A stretch of DNA of 64,000 nt, from the NCBI RefSeq assembly GCF_018732085.1, contig NZ_CP076103.1, positions 248,001 to 312,000 on the forward strand, read 5' to 3'. The position numbers and the translations under genes are program-made. Within the stretch, counting starts at the first letter, position 1; every line of letters starts with the position of its first letter. The notes beneath the pieces are model-generated. The model saw only the letters and a list, made by a program, of their open reading frames with translations, ran no database searches and was not told the origin of the DNA. The stretch is from Lysobacter capsici (lineage in GTDB: Bacteria; Pseudomonadota; Gammaproteobacteria; Xanthomonadales; Xanthomonadaceae). Positions 43,214-52,649 of this stretch are shown in pieces.

Positions 43214-43680
43214 GAAGACGCGGGGTCGTCGCCCAAGCGTTCGCAATAGGCCTTCAGTCCGGCCAGGCGCCGTTCGACCACGCCGGCGAAATAACGCATC
43301 GCCAAGGGTTCGATGATCCAGCGTGCGAACGCCGGTCGGGCGATTATCGAATAACGAAACCGCGCCGTGGTCCGATTCGCGGCGCTGGCTTCGAAGACCC
43401 ACGAGCCGGCGAATTTGGCCAGGAGCCAAGGCCCGTCGATCATCACGATCGCGGCGTGGGTCGGGGGTTTGACTTGGACGAATTCCACCATCATGCGCAT
43501 GCCGAGCTTGGAGCGCACCCGCACGCGGGTGCCGATCGCCAAGCGCTCCGGATCGCCGGCGACCACCTCGATGCGTTCGGGGAAGGGATCCCATTGGTAG
43601 CGCACCGCGTAATCCTGCGAGGCCATGTACACCTGTTGGACGCTCGCGGCGATGTCGGCGGTGCGTTCGATGATGGCCAT
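43210..43680 (-). CDS. SRPBCC-family (polyketide cyclase/START-like) protein
   Basis: A 156-residue protein of the SRPBCC ligand-binding superfamily: ERTADIAASVQQVYMASQDYAVR at the start and a long C-terminal helix (EPLAMRYFAGVVERRL). The fold has a hydrophobic cavity; the ligand is unknown. It is convergent with and overlaps the AlkD-like gene by four bases. Confidence 0.8.
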   Translation of the reverse strand: MAIIERTADIAASVQQVYMASQDYAVRYQWDPFPERIEVVAGDPERLAIGTRVRVRSKLGMRMMVEFVQVKPPTHAAIVMIDGPWLLAKFAGSWVFEASAANRTTARFRYSIIARPAFARWIIEPLAMRYFAGVVERRLAGLKAYCERLGDDPASS

Positions 43681-44020
43681 GGAGGAGGGCGGCTGGGAGT
43701 TGCCGGATTGTCGCGCGTTCGTTTCGCTCTGGCATGGTCACCTACGCTGGCGCACCACGATGTTCGTGCGGCCCTCACCCCAACCCCTCTCCCGCTAGCG
43801 GGAGAGGGCCTCATATGCGCAGCGGCGTGTTCCCTTCTCCCGCCTGCGGGAGAAGGTGGCCCGCAGGGCCGGATGAGGCTGATGACGATAGTCATGAGGC
43901 GGTGCCGAACAGGTCGGCTAGGATGGCCGCTGGCCCGTCCAGGCACCGCGCGGGATTAGCGAGATGGGGCGGGCCGCGATCGGCGATCCATTCATTGGCT
44001 TGTTTCGAGATCAACTCCGC
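43681..44020. other. Intergenic region with two CTCCCGC hairpins
   Basis: Hairpins at 43785-43808 (perfect 24-base palindrome, CCCTCTCCCGCT and its complement) and 43833-43856 (CCTTCTCCCGC against GCGGGAGAAGG) belong to the family seen at 15334. The remainder holds no gene-like frame. Confidence 0.65.
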
Positions 44021-44623
44021 ATGCTCGCATCCATCATCGTCGCCAACCCGAGTCCGACCAGCCTGAGCCACGCGATGGCGCAGGTCGCGCGGGACGTATT
44101 GAGCGGGCATGGCTATCGGGTCGCCTTCCACGACCTGTACGCCGAGCAATTCAATCCGGTGCAGCCCACCGGTGAAAGCGGCAATGTGGGTTCGAGCGAT
44201 CCGCTGGTGGAACGGCATTGCGAGGAACTGGCGCGCGCCGACTTGATCGCGATCTTTCACCCGAACTGGTGGGGCCAGCCGCCGGCGATTCTCAAGGGCT
44301 GGATCGACCGGGTGTTCCGCCTGGATACGGCGTATGCCTATCCGCCCGGCGTGTCCTACGAGGGCGTGCCGGTGGGCCTGCTGAAGGCGCGGCATGCGCT
44401 GGTGTTCAATACCTCCAACACGCCGGCCGATCGCGAAATGGCGGCGTTCGGCGATCCGCTCGAGGCGATCTGGGCGCGTTGCGTGTTCGGACTGTGCGGC
44501 GTGGACAGCGTGATCCGGCGCATGTACGGCCCGGTGTCGGGCAGCGACGCGGTGCAGCGCGCGCTGTGGCTGGACGAAGTCGGGGCCGTCGTTGCCGCCG
44601 CGGCGCGACGTGAGGCGGCATAG
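44021..44623 (+). CDS. Flavodoxin-fold NAD(P)H oxidoreductase
   Basis: A 200-residue protein of the NQO/modulator-of-drug-activity type (Flavodoxin_2). It opens ASIIVANPSPTSLSHAMA, with the FMN phosphate-binding region near NPSPTS, and has HPNWWGQPPAILKGWIDRV, the family signature loop. It probably reduces quinones with two electrons from NAD(P)H, protecting against redox stress. ATG 44021 gives the typical family start; 43964 would add a non-homologous extension. Confidence 0.85.
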   Translation: MLASIIVANPSPTSLSHAMAQVARDVLSGHGYRVAFHDLYAEQFNPVQPTGESGNVGSSDPLVERHCEELARADLIAIFHPNWWGQPPAILKGWIDRVFRLDTAYAYPPGVSYEGVPVGLLKARHALVFNTSNTPADREMAAFGDPLEAIWARCVFGLCGVDSVIRRMYGPVSGSDAVQRALWLDEVGAVVAAAARREAA

Positions 44624-44741
44624 CGATCGGCGGCTCTGCGTCCTGTCAGATGCGGTTCGATGCAGGTGGCGCTACGCTGTCGCTCCGGCCGATTCGTGTC
44701 GGCACGGCAGCCGCGACCGCACCTGACGGAGTGTCAAGCCG

Positions 44742-45107
44742 ATGCACGACTATCGCTCATACCGAGAGAATCTCACGCTCGCCTCGCTGTGGTATTCGCA
44801 GGCGATCGAAATCTCGAAGCTCTCGGCCATCTCGGGCCTGAGCTTCTGTCTCGACGCGATGGAGCCCGATCGGGTCGAAGACCCGCTGGTGCAGCGGTTG
44901 CTGTACGCGGCGATCCTGCGCACCGCGGTGCGCTACGGCGCGAGCTTGCGCGGCACGAGCCCGGACTCGCTCGAACTGCGCGACACCGTGCTGCCCTTGT
45001 TCGCGAACCTGGACGAGGCGCGGCTGCTGGCGATGGGGGCTTGTCCGCAGGAGATTGCGGCGCTGCTCAAGGACCTGGATCTGATCCTGCGCGAGCATCA
45101 GGCTTGA
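44742..45107 (+). CDS. Hypothetical protein
   Basis: A 121-residue, mostly helical soluble protein (SYRENLTLASLWYSQAIEIS, then QEIAALLKDLDLILREHQ). No signal peptide, metal motif or known domain was recognised. It is the last plus-strand gene before the convergent asparaginase-type gene. Confidence 0.6.
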   Translation: MHDYRSYRENLTLASLWYSQAIEISKLSAISGLSFCLDAMEPDRVEDPLVQRLLYAAILRTAVRYGASLRGTSPDSLELRDTVLPLFANLDEARLLAMGACPQEIAALLKDLDLILREHQA

Positions 45108-45134
45108 TCGCATTGCGCGATGCAAGCCCGTGTC

Positions 45135-46196
45135 TTATTTCCGGGCAGCCGTCTCGGGCTCGGCCAGCACATCGTCCTTGAACAAGGCCACATGCGGCTT
45201 GCCGTCCGCGCCGATCCAGCCGCGGTACATGCCCTCAGTGTTGAACGGCAGGGCGAAACGGCCGTCGGCGCCGAGCACGATCGCGCCGCCGTCGCCGCCG
45301 GCCTTCGGGATGTCGCGGTTGATCACGCCTTCGCCGGCTTCGCGCGCGCTCTGGCCGGCGTATTGCATGCGCGCGCAGATCTCGTGCGCGGCGACCGCGC
45401 GGATGTAGAACTCGCCCCAGCCGGTGCCCGATACCGCGCAATGCGTGCTGGCGTAGGTGCCGGCGCCGATGATCGGCGCGTCGCCGACGCGGCCGTAGCG
45501 CTTGTTGGTCATGCCGCCGGTCGAGGTGCCCGCGGCGAGGTGTCCCTGCGTGTCGAGCGCGACCGCGCCGACGGTGCCGAAGTGCTTGGCGGTTTCCAGG
45601 TTGGCGTGGGCCTGGCCGGCGGCTTCTTCCTTGAGCGCCTGCTGCAATTGCTGCCAGCGTTTCTCGGTGCGGAAATACGACGGGTCGACCAGGGTCACGT
45701 CGTTTTCCTTGGCGAAGGCTTCCGCGCCGTCGCCGACCATCATCACGTGCCTGGATTTTTCCATCACCGCGCGCGCGAGCAGGATCGGGTTCTTGACCCG
45801 GTGCACGCCGGCGACCGAACCGGCGCGCAGGCCGGCGCCGTCCATCACCGCCGCATCGAGTTCGTTCTTGCCGTCGTGGGTGAACACCGCGCCGCGACCG
45901 GCGTTGAACATCGGCGCGTCCTCGAGCACGGTGATCGCGGCGGTGACCGCGTCGATCGCCGGCTTGCCCGCGGCCAGTTGCTTGTGGCCGGCGCGCAGCG
46001 CCTGTTCGAGCGCGGCGCGCGCATCGCGTTCGTCCTGCGCGCTCATGCCGGCGCGGACCACGCCGGCGCCGCCGTGGATCACCAGCACCGGTTGCGTCGC
46101 CGGCGCGGCGGTTGCGGCGGCGGATTCGGCGGCCTGGGCCACGGCGGCCGAGGCCATCAGTGCGACAAGACAGCCATGACGCAACGCGTAGTTCAT
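45135..46196 (-). CDS. iaaA: Isoaspartyl peptidase/type 2 L-asparaginase, exported
   Basis: A 353-residue Ntn-hydrolase of the IaaA family with a signal peptide (LMASAAVAQAAE), so it acts in the periplasm or outside. VLVIHGGAGVVRAGM opens the fold. The autocleavage and catalytic nucleophile is Thr208 in GTVGAVALD, followed by AAGTSTGGMTNK and GEFYIR. The enzyme hydrolyses beta-aspartyl dipeptides and asparagine. It is 37 bases downstream of a cyanophycinase-family gene, whose products (beta-Asp-Arg) it could finish degrading. Confidence 0.9.
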   Translation of the reverse strand: MNYALRHGCLVALMASAAVAQAAESAAATAAPATQPVLVIHGGAGVVRAGMSAQDERDARAALEQALRAGHKQLAAGKPAIDAVTAAITVLEDAPMFNAGRGAVFTHDGKNELDAAVMDGAGLRAGSVAGVHRVKNPILLARAVMEKSRHVMMVGDGAEAFAKENDVTLVDPSYFRTEKRWQQLQQALKEEAAGQAHANLETAKHFGTVGAVALDTQGHLAAGTSTGGMTNKRYGRVGDAPIIGAGTYASTHCAVSGTGWGEFYIRAVAAHEICARMQYAGQSAREAGEGVINRDIPKAGGDGGAIVLGADGRFALPFNTEGMYRGWIGADGKPHVALFKDDVLAEPETAARK

Positions 46197-46233
46197 TCTC
46201 GGCTCCAGCTCGGTGGCGTGCGGTGGGTCGGCA

Positions 46234-47361
46234 TCAGGCCGCGGGTTCGCGGCGGATCAGCTGCCCGGATTCGACATCATAAAGCTCGTGGAACGCGGGC
46301 TGCTCGACCTTGAAATCGCTCAGGCGCAGGCGGCTGCCGGTGCCCAGGCCGATCACCGGCACCTCGCGAATGCTCAACGGCTGGCCCGGCGCATACACCT
46401 GCGCCGACTGGCGCGGCCGCACCAGCCAAACATGCCCGCCGTTGCCGCTGAACACGGTGCCGTGGCCGCGCGCGTCGATGCACAGCGCGGTGTATTCGTC
46501 CACGCCCAGGCCGACCAAGTCGTCGCGCGCGTGTTCGTTCGACAGGCGCGCGACGAACGCGATCAGCCGCCCGAGCCGATCGCGCTTGCCGAAATGGCTG
46601 TCGGTGATGACCTGGCGCAGGTACGGCATGTGCAGGAAATCGTCGACCAAGGTCAGCTGCGGGCCGGTGGGATCGTGCAACGCCGCTTGCGAGACCAGGC
46701 TGCCGCCGTCCATCGCGCCATACGCATAGCCGCCGAGAATGGCCAGGCCGGCGCTGGTGCCGCCGATCGGTTTGCCGGCGCGCACGTGCGCGTCGAGCGC
46801 GCGCGCGAGCGGCGTGTCTTTCCAGTAGCGCACGTACTTGGACTGATCGCCGCCGGCGATGAAGATGCCGTCGGCCGCGCGCACGATCGCCAGCACCTGC
46901 GGATCGCTGGCGGCGCGACGGTCGTCGAACACCAACGTCTGCGCGGCGGTGATGCCGCCGATGTCGTGGAAGAATTCGTTCTGCGCCTCGACCGAGCCGG
47001 ACGCGCGCAGGATCACGATGCGGCCGTGGCCGGCGCGCTGGATCATCCATTCGAACGCCTCGCGCGGCCAGTCGCCGCCGCCGACCAGCATCATCCCGGC
47101 CTGGGTCGAGGCCGGCCGCGGCGCGGACAAGTCGCCGATCTGGTAGTAGCGATAGCCTTCGCGCTGCGCGGATGCAGCCGATGGCGCGGGCGCTGTTTCC
47201 TGCGCACTCACGGCCGAGCCGATGCCGACGAGCAAGGCGGACAACAAGGCCTTCGCCATCGCCTGCTTGAACGCGGCGTGCGGCAAGCGCGGCCCCGCCG
47301 ATCGCACGGTCGGCGCCGGCATCGCCGGCGAGGTGTTGGGTGCTTTCGACGAACTGCGCAT
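46234..47361 (-). CDS. Exported cyanophycinase-family (S51) peptidase
   Basis: A 375-residue serine peptidase of the S51/cyanophycinase family. The nucleophile Ser203 is in GGTSAGLA; GGDQSKYVRYW (from residue 170) is the conserved oxyanion-side block; VTDSHFGKRDRLGRL carries the catalytic His region. A signal peptide (ALLSALLVGIGSAVSA) precedes the enzyme. The start at 47361 has GAGG 7 bases upstream; 47259 would start at the signal core. CphB/CphE-type enzymes cleave cyanophycin to beta-Asp-Arg. The adjacent iaaA and divergent FecI/FecR/TonB set fit peptide scavenging. Confidence 0.82.
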   Translation of the reverse strand: MRSSSKAPNTSPAMPAPTVRSAGPRLPHAAFKQAMAKALLSALLVGIGSAVSAQETAPAPSAASAQREGYRYYQIGDLSAPRPASTQAGMMLVGGGDWPREAFEWMIQRAGHGRIVILRASGSVEAQNEFFHDIGGITAAQTLVFDDRRAASDPQVLAIVRAADGIFIAGGDQSKYVRYWKDTPLARALDAHVRAGKPIGGTSAGLAILGGYAYGAMDGGSLVSQAALHDPTGPQLTLVDDFLHMPYLRQVITDSHFGKRDRLGRLIAFVARLSNEHARDDLVGLGVDEYTALCIDARGHGTVFSGNGGHVWLVRPRQSAQVYAPGQPLSIREVPVIGLGTGSRLRLSDFKVEQPAFHELYDVESGQLIRREPAA

Positions 47362-47489
47362 CGCTCGGCCTCGGCAGGGATCGCTGTTGATGACGAACCA
47401 GGCCGCATCATCCCCCATCGCCTCGCTCGACACCGTCACGATCGCCGCCGGCGTGGTCACGCGGCCGGTCGTCGGCTAATGTCGGCGCA

Positions 47490-48068
47490 ATGGACACCGC
47501 CCTCGACGCCTGGTTCGCCGACGAAATCCTGGTGCATGAAGCCGCGCTGGTGCATTACCTGCGCCGGGTCTGGGCGCATGTCGACGATGTCCACGACCTG
47601 CGCCAGGAAATCTACGTGCGCGTCTACGAGGCCGCCGGCCGGGCGCGCCCGCACCAGCCCAAGTCGTTCCTGTTCGCGACCGCGCGGCATCTGATGACCG
47701 ACCGGCTGCGCCGCGGCCGGGTGGTGTCGATCGAGCCGGTGGGTGATTTCGAGTCCTTGAACGTCTTGGTAGATGAGGTGACGCCCGAACGCCGGCTCGG
47801 CGCGCGGCAGAACCTCAGACGCCTGGCCGACGCCTTCGACCTGCTGCCCGGCCGCTGCCGGGAAGTGGTGTGGCTGCGCCGGGTCGAGGAGCTGCCGCAG
47901 AAGGAGGTGGCCGCGCGCATGGGCATCACCGAGAAGACCGTGGAAAAACAGGTCGCCAAGGGGATGCGTCTGCTGGCGGAGCACTACTACGGCGCAACGC
48001 AGTCGCTCGCCGACGATGCGCACGACGCCGACAGGAATCGCGAACATGGCAGGAAGCAGACAGATTGA
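47490..48068 (+). CDS. FecI-type ECF sigma factor
   Basis: A 192-residue sigma factor with region 2 (DDVHDLRQEIYVRVYEAAG, SFLFATARHLMTDRLRR) and region 4 (LPQKEVAARMGITEKTVEKQV). It overlaps the FecR-like gene by 23 bases and is followed by an STN-bearing TonB receptor, the classic FecI-FecR-FecA-type cell-surface signalling set. It is divergent from the cyanophycinase-type gene with a 128-base spacer that must hold both promoters. Confidence 0.88.
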   Translation: MDTALDAWFADEILVHEAALVHYLRRVWAHVDDVHDLRQEIYVRVYEAAGRARPHQPKSFLFATARHLMTDRLRRGRVVSIEPVGDFESLNVLVDEVTPERRLGARQNLRRLADAFDLLPGRCREVVWLRRVEELPQKEVAARMGITEKTVEKQVAKGMRLLAEHYYGATQSLADDAHDADRNREHGRKQTD

Positions 48069-49206
48069 ACGCGCCGCCGCCGCCTGGCTCGCCAGGCGCG
48101 ACGGCGGCGACTGGTCGCCCGGCGATCAGGCCGACTTCGATGCCTGGCTCGCGCAGTCGACCGCGCATCGGGTCGCGTGGCTGCGCCTGCAGGCGGCCTG
48201 GAATCAGAGCGACCGGCTGAAGGCGCTGGCCGCGGGCGTGCCGCCGGGCGAAGTACCGGCGCGCGGCGCCTGGTCGGCGTCGCCGTATGCGCCGCGCGGT
48301 GAGGCGCAGGCGAGGCGGCAGGAGGATCAGGCCAATGCGGATCAGCCTGATCGCGATGAAGACGCGAGCGCTGTCGCCGCACCGCAGCCGAATGCGGCGC
48401 CTGTAACGGCGATCGCGACCGCGTCGCCGATCGGGCCGAAGTTCGCACCGCGCGCTGTGCTGCGCCGTCCGCGCGCCGCGCGCTACGCGGCGGTGGCCGC
48501 GATCGCGGTGATGGCGATGTCGTTGCTATGGGGCTGGCAGCGCTACGGCGTGGTCGAACACCGCTCCTACCGCACCGCGATGGGCGCGCTCGACACGATC
48601 GGCCTCGCCGACGGTTCGCGCGCCACCCTGAGCAGCGACAGCCGCATCGAGGTGGCGCTGTCGCGCGCGCAGCGGCACGTGGCGCTGGAACACGGCGAAG
48701 CCTTCTTCGATGTCGCCAAGGACCCAGGCCGGCCGTTCGCGGTCGACGCCGGCGCGCGCCGGGTGATCGCGGTCGGTACGCGCTTCTCGGTGCGGCGCGA
48801 CGGCCCCGACTTGCGCGTGGTGGTGACGCAAGGCACGGTGCGGCTCGAATCCGAACCGGTCGACGGCCACACCCAGCCGACCACGCTGCTGCCGGCCGGC
48901 AGCATCGCCCTGGCCGGCGCCAACGGCGTGCTGGTGCGCAGCGGATCGGTCGAGGACGCCGAACGCTATGTCGACTGGCGCAACGGCTACCTGGTGTTCC
49001 GCGACACCGCGTTGAGCGCGGCGGCGGCCGAGTTCAACCGCTACAACACCCGCCGCCTGGTGATCGGCGATGCCGCGGTCGGCGAGTTGCGGGTCGGCGG
49101 CAACTTCCGCTGGTCCAATGCCGAGGTGTTCGTCGGCCTGCTCGAACAGGCCATGCCGGTGCGCGCCGAGCGCCTGCCGGACCGGATCGTGCTGCACAGC
49201 CGCTGA
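48046..49206 (+). CDS. FecR-type membrane anti-sigma factor
   Basis: A 386-residue protein. The N-terminal cytoplasmic DUF4880 domain (AAAWLARRDGGDWSPGDQADFDAWL) binds the sigma factor. A single membrane helix lies at about residues 148-166 (AVAAIAVMAMSLLWGW). The periplasmic FecR domain (LADGSRATLSSDSRIEV, HGEAFFDVAKDPGRPF) and a C-terminal STN-like segment (FNRYNTRRLVIGD) contact the receptor. The ATG at 48046 has AGGA upstream and overlaps the sigma gene, so translation is coupled. Confidence 0.9.
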   Translation: MAGSRQIERAAAAWLARRDGGDWSPGDQADFDAWLAQSTAHRVAWLRLQAAWNQSDRLKALAAGVPPGEVPARGAWSASPYAPRGEAQARRQEDQANADQPDRDEDASAVAAPQPNAAPVTAIATASPIGPKFAPRAVLRRPRAARYAAVAAIAVMAMSLLWGWQRYGVVEHRSYRTAMGALDTIGLADGSRATLSSDSRIEVALSRAQRHVALEHGEAFFDVAKDPGRPFAVDAGARRVIAVGTRFSVRRDGPDLRVVVTQGTVRLESEPVDGHTQPTTLLPAGSIALAGANGVLVRSGSVEDAERYVDWRNGYLVFRDTALSAAAAEFNRYNTRRLVIGDAAVGELRVGGNFRWSNAEVFVGLLEQAMPVRAERLPDRIVLHSR

Positions 49207-49328
49207 GCCGTCCGGCCTGGCGTGCATGGCCCAGGGGCGCCGTGCATTGGCGGCATGCGGGATTTTTCGGATTCGTTCGTCTGATAACACAACGGCGCCG
49301 CATGCGCGCCGATGGGGAGGGGAACCCG

Positions 49329-52300
49329 ATGGTGCGTCGTCTGCGCGTGTTGCTGTTGAGTCTGGCCTGTACCGCCGCGCTGTCGGCGCAAGCGCAAGTC
49401 GCCGCGGGGGCGGTCGACATTCCGGCCGGCGATCTGGTCTCGGCGCTGGATGCGCTGGCGCGGCAATCGGGGGTGCAGTTCGTCTACCGCGCCGATCAGC
49501 TCAAGGGCCTGCGCACTTCGGGCGTGCGCGGCGCGATGCCGGCCGCCGACGCGCTCGACCGCTTGCTGCGCGGCAGCGGTTACGTTGCGCGCCGCGATGC
49601 ATCGGGGGCGATGGTGATCATGCAGGCGCCGAAGCCTGCGCCCACGCCGCCGCGCACGCCGCCGGCGAGCGGCGGCGCTTCGCCCGAACCGGCTTCGGTG
49701 ACCGAACTGGAAAGCATCCAGGTCACCGGCTCGCGCATCCCGCGCGCGCAGATCGAAGGCCCGGCGCCGATCACGGTGATGACCGCGCAGGAGATCAAGG
49801 CCAACGGCTTCACCAGCGTGCCCGACGTGCTGCGCGCGATGACCCAGAATGGCGGCGAGACCCAGAGCCAGCAATCGGCCAGCGGCGCGGACTTCTCGCC
49901 CGGCGCGCAACAGGTCGACCTGCGCGGGCTCGGCCCCAATCACACCCTGGTGCTGGTCAACGGCCGCCGCATCGCCGACTTCCCGATGCCGTTCAAGGGC
50001 CGCAGCAATTTCACCGACATCTCCAACATCCCGCTGGGCATGGTCGAGCGGATCGAGATCCTGACCGGCAGCGCCTCGGCGATCTACGGCTCCGATGCGA
50101 TCTCCGGCGTGGTCAATTTCATCCTCAAGAAACAGGCCGACGGCACCACCGTGGATTTCCGCATGGGCGACAGCACCCGCGGCGGCGGCGAGTCGTTCAA
50201 CCTCAGCGTGTCCAGCGGCTACAGCAACGAGCGTTTCAGCGCGATCTACGGCTTCGAACTGCAGGCGCAGAACCCGTTGTGGGCGTACGAGCGCGCGCGC
50301 CAGGATTCGACCAAGGACGCGCCGACGCAGTCGACCCGCGCGGCGCGGCGCGCGTTCCTGCGCACCAACTTCGACGACGAATACCTCGATCCGGGCGCGG
50401 CCTGCGCCGGCCTGGCCCAACTCAACGGCGGCACCACCTACCGCGCTTCGCGGCCGGGCTGGGGCGCCGACGGCGAGGACGGCTATTACTGCGGCAGCGA
50501 CGAGTCGATCGGCTACGGCACCATGATCAGCGAGCGCAAGGGCGTCAACGCCTTCGCTTCGCTGGGCTATCGCTTCGACAACGGCAGCGAGTGGTTCGCC
50601 GACGTGCAGATGGGGTATCACGAGCTGTCGATGTTCCGCGACGTGGGCAACTGGAGCTACCAGGCGCCCGACGGCAACGAAGACGGCTATTTCTTCAATC
50701 AGGCCACCGATCAGGTCGAGTACTGGCAGCGCCAGTTTTCGCCCGAGGAAATGGGCGGCCTGGACGCCGGCACGATCCGCAATCGGCAAAAGACCCTGAG
50801 CCTGACCACCGGGTTCAAGGGCCGCTGGGGCGAGCACTGGGATTGGGAAGCGGCGTTGAGCCATTCGCAATACCAGTCCACGATCAGCTGGCCGCAGATC
50901 GTCGCGTCCAAGGCCAACGATCTGTTCCTCGGCCCGCAACTGGGCACCGACGACGATGGCCTGCCGATCTTCAACGCCGATCCCGAGCGCCTGTATCGCC
51001 CGCTGACCCGCGCCGAGTACGACGCGATCGCCGCGCGCACCGTCTACCAGCCCAAGTCGCGCACCGACACCGCGTCGCTGACCCTGACCAACACCGAGCT
51101 GTTCACGATGCCGGCCGGCGCGGTCGGTTTCGCCGGCACCCTGGAAGTCGGCAACCAGAGCTACAACCTGCGCCCCGATCCGCTGGCGACCCAGTACTAC
51201 TACTACAGCTGGCGCGACTCCGACGGCAAAGGCAGCCGCGACCGCTGGGCCGCGGCCGGCGAACTGCGTCTGCCGCTGCTGGAAAAACTCAATCTCAGCG
51301 TCGCCGGCCGTTACGACCAATACCGCTACGGCGGCCACGACATCGACAAGTTCACCTACAGCGCCGGCCTGGAATGGCGTCCGGTCGAATCGCTGCTGCT
51401 GCGCGGCTCCTACGGCACCGCGTTCCGCGCGCCGGACCTGCACTACGTGTTCTCCGGCGAAGGCAATCTGGAATCGTTCGGCGCCGACTACTACCGCTGC
51501 CGCACCGAGGAACCCGATTCGGACCTGGGCGATTGCTCGTACTCCGACGAGAACCTGGTGGTGACCCGGCGCGGCAACCGCGAACTCGAACCCGAGACCA
51601 GCACCGCGTGGACCGCGGGCCTGGTCTGGTCGCCGATGGCGAACCTGGATTTCTCGATCGATTACTTCAACATCGAACTGCGCCAGCAGGTCCAGGACCT
51701 GCGCATCGACGGCATCCTGCAGGACGAGGCCAACTGCCGGCTGGGCCGGCGCCCGGACGGCAGCGCGGTGGACGCGGCCTCGCCGACCTGCGTCGACGCG
51801 CTCGCGCGAGTCGGCCGCAACGACGACGGCGACCTGTACAGCATCTACATCAACCCGATCAACATCGCCCGCGAACGCACCAACGGCATCGACTTCAACG
51901 CGCGCTATCGGCTCGATACCCGCTTCGGCAGCTTCCGCTTCAACGGCAACTACAGCTGGGTGCGCGAACACGAAAGCCAGCAGTACAGCGGCGACCCGGT
52001 CGAGGATCAGTTCGCGGTCAACAGCGGTTTCGATATTCCGCGCAGCAAGGCCAGCGTCAGCCTGAGCTGGGACAAGGACCGCTGGACCGCGACCTTGCAC
52101 GGCGAGCGCCTGGGCAAGCTGCCGAACTACGATTCCTACAACCAGTCCTACGATCCCGACGACGGCGGCAGCCCGTGGGTCGGCGCGACCTACCGCTACA
52201 ACGCCTCGGTGCAGTACCGCTTCACCGACCACGCCCAGTTGTCGCTGGCGGTGACCAACCTGTTCGACAAACTGCCGCCGAAAGACGCGACCTACACCAG

Positions 52301-52391
52301 TTATCCGTATTACGACGTGTCCTGGTTCGACACCGTCGGCCGGCAGGTGTATCTGCAGTACACCCACAAATTCGGCGGTAGCGCGCTTTAG
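49329..52391 (+). CDS. TonB-dependent receptor with N-terminal STN signalling domain
   Basis: A 1020-residue receptor. A signal peptide (LLLSLACTAALSAQAQ) is followed by the STN domain (residues 25-95: VDIPAGDLVSALDALARQSG), a Pro-rich linker, the TonB-box-like ELESIQVTGSRI, the plug (APITVMTAQEI, LVLVNGRR, SASAIYGSDAISGVVNFIL) and a barrel ending YLQYTHKFGG. The STN domain passes ligand occupancy to the FecR protein encoded just upstream, so this receptor induces its own uptake system. The substrate is unknown; the cyanophycinase neighbour suggests peptides. GGGGAGGGGAAC precedes the ATG. A terminator follows. Confidence 0.93.
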   Translation: MVRRLRVLLLSLACTAALSAQAQVAAGAVDIPAGDLVSALDALARQSGVQFVYRADQLKGLRTSGVRGAMPAADALDRLLRGSGYVARRDASGAMVIMQAPKPAPTPPRTPPASGGASPEPASVTELESIQVTGSRIPRAQIEGPAPITVMTAQEIKANGFTSVPDVLRAMTQNGGETQSQQSASGADFSPGAQQVDLRGLGPNHTLVLVNGRRIADFPMPFKGRSNFTDISNIPLGMVERIEILTGSASAIYGSDAISGVVNFILKKQADGTTVDFRMGDSTRGGGESFNLSVSSGYSNERFSAIYGFELQAQNPLWAYERARQDSTKDAPTQSTRAARRAFLRTNFDDEYLDPGAACAGLAQLNGGTTYRASRPGWGADGEDGYYCGSDESIGYGTMISERKGVNAFASLGYRFDNGSEWFADVQMGYHELSMFRDVGNWSYQAPDGNEDGYFFNQATDQVEYWQRQFSPEEMGGLDAGTIRNRQKTLSLTTGFKGRWGEHWDWEAALSHSQYQSTISWPQIVASKANDLFLGPQLGTDDDGLPIFNADPERLYRPLTRAEYDAIAARTVYQPKSRTDTASLTLTNTELFTMPAGAVGFAGTLEVGNQSYNLRPDPLATQYYYYSWRDSDGKGSRDRWAAAGELRLPLLEKLNLSVAGRYDQYRYGGHDIDKFTYSAGLEWRPVESLLLRGSYGTAFRAPDLHYVFSGEGNLESFGADYYRCRTEEPDSDLGDCSYSDENLVVTRRGNRELEPETSTAWTAGLVWSPMANLDFSIDYFNIELRQQVQDLRIDGILQDEANCRLGRRPDGSAVDAASPTCVDALARVGRNDDGDLYSIYINPINIARERTNGIDFNARYRLDTRFGSFRFNGNYSWVREHESQQYSGDPVEDQFAVNSGFDIPRSKASVSLSWDKDRWTATLHGERLGKLPNYDSYNQSYDPDDGGSPWVGATYRYNASVQYRFTDHAQLSLAVTNLFDKLPPKDATYTSYPYYDVSWFDTVGRQVYLQYTHKFGGSAL

Positions 52392-52397
52392 TTACCC

Positions 52398-52437
52398 GCT
52401 TCCCGGCGCAGGGATGGCGGCGGGAAGCTTTTTTGTT
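52398..52437 (+). terminator. Intrinsic terminator of the FecI-FecR-receptor operon
   Basis: GCTTCCCG (52398-52405) pairs with CGGGAAGC (52421-52428), followed by TTTTTTGTTT. It lies 7 bases after the receptor stop codon. Confidence 0.75.
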
Positions 52438-52513
52438 TCGGGCGATGGGGCGGCCCGATCCGCGGATCGGGCGCTCGCCGCGCGTTCGCAGTCAAGGATT
52501 GAAAGCACGAAGT

Positions 52514-52616
52514 CTTTTGTGGGAGGGGCTTCAGCCCCGATGCCTTTCGATCAGCCGATGCAGAATCTTGGCGATCGGAACGGAAAGCATCGGGGCTGAA
52601 GCCCCTCCCACAAAAA
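52514..52616. repeat. Inverted pair of REP-like elements, copies 7 and 8
   Basis: GGGAGGGGCTTCAGCCCCGA on the plus strand at 52514 and its mirrored copy ending at 52616. Each has the GGGGCT-TC-AGCCCC hairpin; the spacer is 33 bases. It is the same arrangement as at 22952-23039. Confidence 0.8.
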
Positions 52617-52649
52617 ACCTCGCAGCTTGCACCGGATCTGCGAGCCTCT

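Noticed and set aside
48528..49328. Upstream extension of the STN receptor frame across the FecR-like gene
   Set aside because: The extension is the out-of-frame shadow of the FecR gene; a strong ribosome binding site and signal peptide mark the start at 49329.
49041..52367. Long antisense frame over the STN receptor gene
   Set aside because: Shadow of a GC3-rich gene; the plus strand encodes a complete receptor with all expected domains.
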